Source: Leptasterias polaris | Lineage: Eukaryota; Echinodermata; Asteroidea; Forcipulatida; Asteriidae | NCBI GenBank assembly: GCA_037783415.1 | Contig: JAZGTN010000088.1 | Location: 3,162,001 to 3,226,000, forward strand | Direction of reading: 5' to 3' | DNA length: 64,000 nt | Shown: piece by piece, positions 13,684-23,700 of the stretch | Position numbering within the stretch: the first letter of the stretch is position 1 | Layout: each line of letters starts with the position of its first letter | Program-made: the position numbers and the translations under genes | Notes under the pieces: model-generated | What the model was told of the DNA's origin: nothing | The model's database searches: none | What the model saw: the letters and a program-made list of their open reading frames with translations, nothing else

Positions 13684-14520
13684 TTTTTCTTTTTCTTTGT
13701 TTTGCTTATTCTTCTCAGTGAGCTTTGTCCGCAAGCAAACGCATACTTCCGAATCTTTGATCAACTTGAAACTTCATGTGAAGTTAGAACATAACTAGGA
13801 GAAACCGAGTAAGTTGTGACGTCACGATTACGTCATCAGGTGTCAAGTTACAAGCCATTTTAGCTCGAAAAGTGCCCTCATGCCAATGCCTGTATGTCTC
13901 TGAATATTACAACTACAGTATTCATATTTGGGCATATGATAGATCAAGACACGGGCAACATTTGAAAAGTTAACGCCAAATTCACATGACCTTAACTTCC
14001 GGGTCGTTACCCGAGGTCGAAGTTCGCCTTCGTTTTTTTCCTTCAAAAAAACACTTTCGAGCTTATCTACGGAATAACTTAAGATTGAGATTGAATTGAA
14101 CAATGAAACTCAACAGATAGTTGAACCACACTATCAAGACGACACAAACCTATTTACGTCATGATGACGTCATCGGGCATCGAATTATAATAAATCAAAG
14201 TTTAATATTTGTAAAAAGCATAACTCATGAACCATTTGTTTGTTTTTTATAATCTACACATCATCGGATAGCTCATTTAAAGTTCGACAAACGCTACACA
14301 GAACCCGTCCAACATTTGAACTTACTTCCGGTTAAAATCGGAAGTTGAAAATTTCTTATTATCCTATCTTATATATATCTTTAAAACTACTGATCATTTC
14401 AGCATAATTTTTGTATCAGGGTGTAGAACGTTAGTCGTGCTCAAACTTCTGAACACAGACATGACAACATTTTGACCTTAATATATGGTCAAAACCGGAC
14501 AATGAAGAGCAACTACCCAC
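13684..14520 (+). repeat. Diverged partial Helitron-like copy
   Basis: Begins right after CTAG 13683 with a T/C-rich stretch. It then has the family landmarks in order: TTTGTCCGC, ACTTCC, ACGTCATCAGGTGTCAAG and CTTCCGG. Similarity to the 1.15-kb elements fades before a C-run at about 14526-14540. No terminus is visible. Confidence 0.5.
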
Positions 14521-14937
14521 TCGTACCCCCCCCCCCCCCCACTTTGATTGACAAAACATTATGTACACATAACGTTGAAACTGATGCAAGCTGCAGTTCA
14601 GTGTCGTCATTGTTGTTTCATGTGGCGGGAAGCTAGCCTTTAGTCAAGGCGCACCGCGGCACCCCCGGCCCGGATATCACGCACGAAAAAAGACCAGCGC
14701 GAGCGGCGAAGCGCCTTTACCAACTCGTTTTTCTGCTACCGTATGTACAACGTAGTTCAAGATTATCAATGGCGTACTATTAAGATTATAGATCTAAATA
14801 CCGCTTATATTCAGCGTCTAATTGTTCCCCTATTCGCCCTTCTCATGGCTTAATGATCAATATGGAATTGAAGACGAAGTTTCACTGAGATGACCACCTG
14901 CTTCAGTGATTCGTATGACTTGTAATTGTTTGAGAAA
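14521..14937. other. Unassigned, locally GC-rich stretch
   Basis: Begins with a homopolymeric C-run (about 14526-14540). At 14630-14720 there is a GC- and CpG-rich patch that stands out from its AT-rich surroundings and could be promoter-like. It lies just upstream of the candidate exon at 14938. I see no repeat ends or coding sequence here. Confidence 0.3.
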
Positions 14938-15084
14938 ATGCAAGCAGAAAAAGACGAACATTGGTTATGTGTTTATCAAACACCGAGAAGCAGAGACTTG
15001 ACATCAGCTCATGAATGGGTGTTTCGGACGGCGTCCACGGCAGTGTTTATCGATGCTATATCTGTGCCACACGGTGATAAAACG
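14938..15084 (+). CDS. Candidate first exon of an unrecognised small gene
   Basis: An ATG at 14938 opens exactly 49 codons without a stop, ending at a consensus splice donor (ACG|GTAAGC, GT at 15085). The peptide begins MQAEKDEHWLCVYQTPRS and includes HEWVFRTAS. I do not recognise the family. A polypyrimidine tract and AG acceptor at 15636-15637 could join it in phase 0 to a short terminal exon (15638-15676) ending in TGA, giving about 61 residues. The composition is less repetitive than the flanks, and a CpG-rich patch lies upstream. With no homology or transcript evidence, a chance frame remains quite possible. Confidence 0.3.
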
Positions 15085-15716
15085 GTAAGCTTTGTGTGAA
15101 AATCATTGCTTTTCAAAATGAGTATTTATTTAATGCACAGTTATGTTATAAATTTTTATCTTTTATCATCAAGTGGTGGCGTTGGTGATGTTTTTAAAAC
15201 TGAAGAACGTTTAGTGTGATCGTCGAGGAGTAGAATTGGGCAATGAGGGATTGGTATGATTGTTGGCTGTGTCACTAAAGTCAGAAAATGGTCCGACTGA
15301 AGAATGTTTGTCGGCAACTTTGATGACGTTTGTGTTAAGTAAAGTAGGTTTTGTTTATAAGTTGTTCACTTCCAAAACAATATGTGCACCTTCCACTAAC
15401 CTTTTCTTGTGCAATTTCCTAAGTTTGAATGTTGTTACTGTTTTGACCCCCCCCCCCCCCTTGAACAGGTTGGTCATTGAGAGAGCGCAATATAAATTAA
15501 ATAAATTAGTAGTATTATTATATAAATATGAAACGTTTTAAGTCTTGATTTTTGTTTATTTTAACAGTTTCAGCTTGACTTAATTTTCCTAGAGTCATAC
15601 TTTGTTTATTTTGTAATATTGTTTTTTTCTTCTTCAGAATACAGCACATCCACCGGCATGGTCTTGGATCCAGTGACAGATTTTCCACGTGTTGTTGTGT
15701 TGCATTCCTCATTTCC
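15085..15716. other. Possible intron plus retroposon-tail remnant
   Basis: Contains a C-run near 15450 followed by a GAGCGCAATATAAAT-type segment with short ATT repeats at 15488-15530. This resembles the 3' tail of animal SINE/LINE elements. A candidate acceptor (TTCTTCAG) is at 15630-15637. The plus-strand 93-residue frame here has no credible protein features. Confidence 0.35.
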
Positions 15717-16468
15717 TGTATGATGCACCATACAGGTAGAAATAGAACTTATAAATCATTATGTTATAAGTCAAAATTCAAGAGAGGCTTAGATTTGCCG
15801 TCTTCATGATTTGCCTTCGTTTTGCATTATGATTTAAAACAAGTGCCCTTTCAATAGTCTAAAAATTAACAAACTGTTCTGTAGGAAAATCAATATCCAA
15901 AAATCAAGCAAATTAAGCTTTTTAAATAATACAACTGCCAGCTCAGAACTTGCTTGACTTATTTTAGCGACATCATCATCAGTGTTTTTGTATTGAACAA
16001 TCAATGTTTCCTGAACCGAGTATCCACCTCATTGGATTTGAAACCATGTTAAAAACTTTTCTGAATTGTAACCTAATAATGTCAACATGTATAGTGTGGT
16101 TTTTTATCAATACAAAATCGATAACCATCGAAAAATAAATAAACTTACTTTCTAAGTTAATCTTTGTTTTCCACTAGGCACATATTTAAATGCCTATGTC
16201 TCGCTAAAAACTTTCTAACTTCATAATGATGTCATAGGTTTTCAAATTTGGCTAAAACAAAAGGTTGTTATTTATAAAATTTATAAATTTTTTAGCAGCG
16301 CTTTATTTCTTGTGTAACCTATTTATACTTTACTTTCTCTAATATTTCAAAAGCTATCAGGATTGTTTTCAGCGATTCAATGATATAGCTTACGCATTAA
16401 AACAGCAGTGAGCCCACCAGCGATACCCGAACACCTAGTGTTTGTTGTCACAAACACGTTAAGTCTAG
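15717..16468 (+). repeat. Diverged copy of the long array tail
   Basis: Starts at ATGATGCACCATACAGG, as in the array (about 2370, 4830). It follows the array through the CATCATCATCAGTG and ATTGAACAATCAA segments seen near 5090. It ends in a GTGTTTGT/ACAAACAC hairpin and CTAG (16465-16468). It is visibly more diverged than the four units at 1-11384, so it is an older copy. Confidence 0.6.
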
Positions 16469-16569
16469 TTGCTATTTGTAACTCTATGAACTGGACTCAC
16501 AAAAGACTAACTAGAATAATTTTAGCATACAAAGTAGCAGCACCGGCCCCCACCATACACTTCTCTTAC

Positions 16570-16693
16570 CTGTCACAAGTTTAAACTTTAATTGTTCATC
16601 GCCCAAATTCCAGCAGAAGTTGGCAGCATATGACGTGACAATTCCAGAGATACATCCTAACACTAGGCAGCGAAAATTCCACGAAACGGCCAT
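16570..16693 (-). CDS. First exon of a fourth GH3-type gene (gene D)
   Basis: On the minus strand, ATG at 16693 begins a 41-codon reading frame ending in phase 1 at a good donor (CAG|GTAAGAG, GT at 16569-16568). The peptide MAVSWNFRCLVLGCISG, continuing through TSYAANFCW, is clearly paralogous to the first exons of genes A, B and C, with one extra codon. It encodes a hydrophobic, probably membrane-anchoring N-terminus. No exon 2-7 homologue lies between here and the left edge. The next 16.5 kb in the transcription direction are Helitron-like repeats, so either the gene body lies beyond the window or this is an orphan exon. Confidence 0.75.
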
Positions 16694-16891
16694 TTTTGAA
16701 CCTCCACCACAACAACCGAACCCGACAACCAGACTGAGACGACACCATGCAAAGTCATAGGCACAACCAGTATTATTCATACGTTTATTTATAGTGCACC
16801 TTTCCAGAGAGCCCCCGAGTATTACAGCGAACGAACTGTAGGCGTATCTCCACAACAGGGACTCGTATAAAAGCACGAGGGGCGTGTTATT

Positions 16892-19135
16892 AGGTGTTCG
16901 GACAAAAGTCCGAAGACCTCTTCTTATTGTTCGTTTTTTTTTAGGTGTTCGGACAAAAGTCCGAAGACCTCTTCTTATTGTTCGTTTTTTTTTTTTTTTA
17001 CTTCGTCTTCTTCTTCTGGCCGTCGATTGTCCGGTAACAAAAGCACACTTCCCAAGCTCATATAAACTTGAAACTTTACATGTAGTTAGATAACCATTAG
17101 GAGATGAAACCGTTTCAGTTACGTCATGATGACGTCATCAGGTGTCAAGTTATAAGGTTTTTAAACATTACAAATTTTAATCATTGAAAATCCATATCAA
17201 ATCAAGATGAAGAGACCGTCGGTTGCTTTTTGCGGAAATATATAGAGGGATTATAGGTCTTCATTTTTTATTGTGTGCGTGACATGACTTGACCTCTACT
17301 TCCGGTCAAAACCGAAAGAAACCGGAAGTGCCTTGTAATTTAAAAGTGGCACATTTTTTGAAGTTTTTTTAACGGTGTTATAGTCGAGCAAGGGTTTGGT
17401 TTTTAAAAAAAAGACAAGTGACGTCATAAAAGTCAAGAGCGCCCTCTAGCGGCAGGTTGAAAACAGTTAAAAATACACTTTTACTAGATGTCTGTGGCGA
17501 AGTTTATGATAATCGTTTCAAAATTGGTATACATAATGACCTTCATGCATACAACATATGTGTGAAGTTTTAGATTGATTACGTCATCGTGTGTCACGTG
17601 GTATCGCCTTAAAGGTTTACTTTTTGAAGCCGTGTATTTACAAAACCACAAGTTCGACTGAGTTGAAACTTGGCATGTTGAAAGACAGTGATATTGACTA
17701 TGTAAATCTAAAGAAACAACATGATGACGTCATTCCTTTTTTTTATTCAAAGATTTGAAATATTGACCAATTATTACGGGTATTTATTGATCCGCTGTTA
17801 AACCACGGGATACACACACACTACGTGATCTAAACCGGTGGGCAAATCAACCACAAGGTTCAAAGTCCAATAAACAAGCTTGTGGTCTAGTCTCTGTTCA
17901 AGGTTCGCGCAACCTGCTTTTGACAACACGCTTTGTTAGTCTCTAAAACAGCCGTCCATGCAAACCTCGTTAACAAACAAATGCTAGGCTTTTGAAACTT
18001 GAAAGGTAATGAATTTATAAAATATGAAGTGATGACGTCTGCATGACGTCATCATTTTTCAAGTTATATTACCACCAAGGTAGTGTTTTACAAGATCTAA
18101 TACGTACAGAACAACTTTGGCATCAAGCTTAAACTTTGCAAGTATTTAGGCTGGGATGTGTTACATCAGCGCTGCCTTTACACAGAGGGCGCTAGATAAA
18201 AACTACGGTCACGAGCTGCTGATGTTTTGTTGCATTCATAGACACAGGAATGGTGGCAACTTTATTTATTATTTTGAATAACATCTTTAGGCTTGTAATC
18301 AAGTGGATAATCATTCAAAAATATTGGGTTTTGATTCCAAAGCGACTACCATGGAAATTAGCATGCAGATCGATGCCCGCGCCCGTCAAACACTTGATTC
18401 TTATGTTCATATCATTCTAAACATGTAAGCATTGTTGTGAAAAAAATCGTACACGATTATTTCATATGTGATCATAAAGGGAACCAGCCGATCATATTAA
18501 GAAACATTATACTTCCATCCAATGGCCGTCCAAAAACCAATTAAGTAAATAAACTCGCAATTCAAAAGTCAACTCTAGCGGGCGCTACAGACATTTTGGG
18601 ATTAGTGGATTAATGTAAACTCGGGACATAGTTAGGTCATTGTGGTGCTTCTGTTCTATGCGTGATATGAGTAGGGACTTCAGTATGTAATACATGAAGT
18701 CCAAATTGCACGGGAAAAGGGTAACTTTATTGGGTTCAAACAATGGAAGGAAATAACTCTTGTGAAAGTAGTTGTGGAATAATTTGTTTCTAAATAGACT
18801 CATTCACTAACTTTTGATAAAAACCTATCGTACACATTTCTAACCGAGTCATATTTACCAAATTCAATTACATTTGAGCCACTGCTAGTTCTTACAAGAT
18901 TTATGAGTACAGAACGACTTTGGTAATCAAGCTGAAACTTTGCATGTATCCAAGTTGGGATATGTTACATCCACAAAATTTGTTCACACCACGATGACGT
19001 CATCGAGTGTGACATGACGTCACCTTAAAGGTGCAGGTTCAAGATCTATATACTGAGTAGTAAATGCTTGGTCCTGGGGGAAAAACAATTCCCGAACACC
19101 TTGTTTTTGTGCTCGCAACAAAAACTTATATCTAG
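16892..19135 (+). mobile_element. Helitron-like element with nested insertions
   Basis: The left end shows two tandem copies (16892 and 16943) of AGGTGTTCGG followed by a GGAC/GTCC palindrome and a pyrimidine run. The right end has the complementary CGAACACCT, a GTTTTTGT/ACAAAAAC hairpin and CTAG (19132-19135). Between them lie the landmarks of the 1.15-kb family. Two segments absent from that family interrupt it (about 17775-18000 and 18163-18885) and account for most of the extra length. Subterminal inverted repeats plus a 3' hairpin resemble Helentron-type non-autonomous elements. No protein domain is present. Confidence 0.55.
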
Positions 19136-19266
19136 TTAATATTCTAATGTTGAATGAGTTACAACAGTCATAAAAGATTGTTCGTTGATAACGCAGACAT
19201 GACTCAATTAATTGTGATTCGTTAATTAATATACTTTTTTATATTATAAATAAGGCATATTATTAT

Positions 19267-20311
19267 GGGGCGCCGTTTGTCAATTAATTCAATTAGCGTT
19301 TTTTGATTTTTTTTTACTATGGTTTGTAACAATTAGATGTAAACCAAAGAAACTGATGTCAATTTTTGTTGTGGCTTACATACCATGAATATACAATCAA
19401 AGCTTATAAAGTATGGTTTATAAACCATGAAAATTGAATTCACCAGAAAACATGGTTTATAAACCATGATTTGTAAACCATGAAAATTTAAGCACCTTAA
19501 AAACACTGGTTTATAAACCATAACAATTTAAGCACCTTCAAGATGGTTTATAAACCATAAAAATTCTAGCATCATGGTTTAAAAATCATGGTTTATGAAC
19601 CATGAAAAACTGAAGCCTCACAAAACATGGTTTATAAACCATGGTTTATAAACCATGGTTTATGGTTTATAAACCATGGTTTATAAACCATGGTTTATAA
19701 ACCATGAAAAGTGAAGCATCATAAAGCATGGTTTATAAACCATGAAAATTATAGCACCATATAAAACGTGGTTTAAAAATCATGGCAATTATAAACCATG
19801 AAAGTGAAGCTTCTTAAAACCACGTTTTATGGTGCTGTAATTTTCATGGTTTATAAACCATGAGTTGCAAACGATGTTTTATGATGCTTAAAATGTTCAT
19901 GGTTTATAAACCATGTTTTGAAGGTGTTTAAATATTCATGGTTTATAAACCATGTTTTGTGAGGCTTCAGTTTTTCATGGTTTATAAACCATGATTTTTA
20001 AGCCATGATGCTAGAATTTTTATGGTTTATAAACCATGTTTTGAAGATGCTTAAATTGTCATGTTTATAAACCATGTTTTTAAGATGCTTAAATTTTCAT
20101 GGTTTGCAAATCATGCTTTATAAACCGTGTTTTATGATGAATTCAATTTTCATGGTTTATAAACCATAATTTAGCCTATAAGCTTTGATTGTATATTCAT
20201 GGTATGTAAACCACACAAAAATTGACAGCAATTTCTATGGTGTACATCTAATTGTTAGATGGTAAAAACATGTCAAAAAACGCTAACCAATTAATTGACA
20301 AACGGCGCCCC
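19267..20311. mobile_element. Foldback element with palindromic CATGGTTTATAAACCATG repeats
   Basis: Inverted ends begin GGGGCGCCGTTTGTCAATTA at 19267 and finish with its complement at 20311. The next about 120 bp inside each end are also inverted copies. The interior consists of about 18 copies of the perfect palindrome CATGGTTTATAAACCATG and variants, spaced by short A-rich linkers. Nothing is coded. A shorter copy with the same termini is at 56135-56490. It lies about 470 bp beyond the stop codon of gene A. Confidence 0.85.
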
Positions 20312-20780
20312 ATATATTATATCTAGTATTATTTGGAACACGCTTCACCTACGTGAATGTGGAGTATGCCAATCGGAATTTTTTGAATAACACTTATCCC
20401 ATCATTGTGGCCACCTAAAAAGGTTCACTATCGTTACAACTATATGTGCATTTCTGCCTCGATATTATACAAAACTTGAATATCTACTCGCGTTGAATTA
20501 TTTATTTATTTGTTACACAACAGCACAACTAGCGCAATAATAGGATGAAAAATGCCATGCAATCAGGTAGGGAGTAAAATCCAATCCACATGCAAGGCTC
20601 CGGTCTAAGATGAGATTCCAACCAGGGTCCACAGAGGTAAAATACAGGGGGAGACACACTGATCCAACTTGATCCCACATTTACTGTTGACTACACAATT
20701 TGAATTTCACAATTGTCTCAATACCCATTACTCTTACAAAATATTTGTTTCTGTACTACCGTCTATTTATACATGCATCA
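20312..20780. other. 3' flank of gene A
   Basis: Single-copy-looking AT-rich sequence between the foldback element and the gene A stop codon. On the minus strand, AATAAA signals overlap at 20501-20510, about 275 bp past the stop, and are plausible polyadenylation signals. I see no other structure. Confidence 0.4.
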
Positions 20781-23700
20781 TTAATAATGTACTGTGTTAA
20801 TTACTGCACACCCCAACATAAGATCCAACATTGCCTTAATGCGCAACTTCTTGGGCATCTTGAACTGGTTATAACTGGCCGTTGAGGTCGCTATGATGTG
20901 CTCTTGCAGTTTGTCGAAGGAGCCAGGGCGAACGACCACAACACGAGCCTCGCATATTGTGCCAGATTGACGATAGTGCTCGTAGAACTCATGCTGTTTC
21001 CGCAGAGATTTATCGAACTGAAAAAACAACGGGGGCAAGCATAAAATTAAAATAAATTATTTACAAGACGTAGGATTGTTTTCGTGTTATAGAAGACCCC
21101 GCCCAAAATCCATCGACTTTGGCTTATCAAGTCACTGTTGTAACTTTTAAAATACTGTTCACAGAGCAGAAGGACCTTGGTGTCACATGCCGTTTGACGA
21201 TTTTAATCAGACTTTCGATCAAACATCACAAATAAATTGATTTTGAAGTCCTGTTCAGTATGCAGTTTGAAGAGTTTTGAGAAAGCATTTTTACCATTGA
21301 CATTTGATCAGCAGATAATCGGATCTCCTTGTCTGATTCGAGCTCAGCGAAAAGCAAATAGTACATGTCATATTCACCATCTGAAAGGAAGAAGATAACG
21401 TTCAAAATTGTCACTTATTTCGCTCAAGTGATTTTGTTATACCCTGAAAAGACGACTATTTACGCAAACTGTTTTCATACTTTGCGACAGCACTTGACTG
21501 CAGAGCGTTTTAATGATGTTTTAACGGCGCTACCGAGAATCTTTTAAAACTGTTCCCAATTGGAGACAACCAATCAGGTATAAATTCTAGAAACGACATT
21601 CATATTAAATGCTTCGTAAACACCACAGACAGTTTAGGCAGTCCTACTGGTTAAAACTTGGTCACATGACCATGTATATCAGGTTTCATCGGCTAATTAA
21701 GACTCTTGTTATGAGAACGCACGCTGTCAATCATTCTCTGTGTGTAAGTCCGTTGACCCTAGTGGGCGGCGCTAATCCGTTGTGAAGGATCTAGAATGAT
21801 CTAGGAGGTTTGAAGTTAGTTTTAGTACTTTCCAGAAAACATCACAAATCCTTTATATACGGGCTGGGGATAAATCTTCGACAGGACACAAATACTCTAG
21901 GACACAAATACTCAGACTGGTGGAAGTACGACTTATGTGATTGTTTTTCAACTCGTTGGAGGAGCTTGTGATAGAGTTCGCTTTTGACCGAGTGCAGTTA
22001 AAGAGCTTAATTGAATTCCGGAAAAGACATTTTCGAACGTAATCTACAGTTCGGTATTTTGGGGTCTTTTTCCCCATATTTTGTGGCTGGTGTCAGATTG
22101 TGTACCCGTTGCTGCTTCGTCGTCTTCTGGACACTTTATCGGAGTGAGTTTACCCCGTGAAGCTCATAGTCACATCGGCAAAGAACTGATTTACCGCCCC
22201 TGGAGTTGATCGTTTTAGAGCCAGTGTATGTGTTCCTCGCTGTATCTTCTGTTGCTGTGATCCCCGCCTGTATTTCATCCAGGTTGACGTATTACATTAG
22301 CCCGTAAGATACTTATTTTGTATAAGAACCATTTTAATGTACACTTGTTTCACGCAATCATTGTACGTTTGTTAAACCAAATCGGTAACTGAAGTGGTGG
22401 ATAGTTTTATCATTAAATCACTTCGATTCTGTGTTCTTTACATCAGTGTCACCTTGTTTGATTTCTTTGTTGCATCTGAGGAAATTCAGGCTTTTTTAGT
22501 GATTTATATTCACGGATAGTTTGGAGTTTTTTGGATCGTAACACTCTGGCTGGAACTGTTTAAGACTGGTTAGATTGTGAATGGCCCCAGTTCATGAATT
22601 AAAAACGTGTGATCTATTTCCTCACATCATAATTATAAACAACGAAAACATTTTTGATAATATTAAAAGATGAATATTTTGAAGATAAACAAAATGTAAA
22701 CAATAAGTATAGTCGTATATATACACCAATTTCTTACAACATAAAATGTTGGTTCCTGGACAAGGTTAGACAATTTAAAGTGTTGAATTATATCGTCTGC
22801 TCGTAGTAGATGAGGAGAAACTTGTTTTTATTTGATAGAGAGTAATACAATTTCAGACAACTTTAATTTTAAATTTTATTTTGACTTGCAATTTGGCATT
22901 TATAATATAAATGATGTAGAAGTTATTGTTGATAAGGAGACAGACGAAACAGATGTCAAATAAAGAAACACAACATGACCAGTCTACTTGTACAGCTACA
23001 AGTAGGTTCCAGCAGTACACATGATGAGATGATATCAACCATCAAGCACTGTTCAAGCCCGAATACATTTCTTCCCCTTGTGTCAGACAGTACATTCCGA
23101 AAAACATCCATTACTGTCAACCTGAGTCACTGTCACATTTGAAGGTTTTTAATTTTTATGTTGACACTAACATTTACGTTTTAATTTCACGTTGAAAGCA
23201 GGCTAACCCACGGAACGGATGCTTCGTAATTGAAAATAGTTCCCAAACTGCTGTAAAAATAAAGCTATAAAGTAACATCAACGGTATCATTAAATAATGT
23301 TTTTTGTTTTCAGTAGTTGTCCCAGTTTTAATGTAGTGAACTTAAGTGCGCCCTCAATGCAACTTTCCCATTATTTGCATTTTTACTGTAAACACTTAAA
23401 GTTGGTGTCCGCGACCTTTGGACTTTTCAATTTTCTATTTTAGTCTTGAGCTAGACTTGATTACAAGTCGTTAGTAAGTGTTAGTCAGTGTCAATTGGTC
23501 AGTGTCTATTAGTCTGCCACCGCTGCCTAAAACAAACACACATCCTGCCGTTCATGCAACGGTCGTAGGTAGCGCGTAGCGCATGGCAAGGTCCGTCTCA
23601 GGGGGGGCGGAAGGGGTAGCGCCACCAGCGCGCCACCAGCGCGCCACCAGCGCGCCACCTACGTTGAAAATAATCTCATTCGACCATCGCGACGTGGACT

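Noticed and set aside
19333..20200. Regularly spaced repeats considered as a CRISPR array
   Set aside because: The repeats are palindromic, the spacers are not unique, the whole is an inverted repeat, and the context is eukaryotic.
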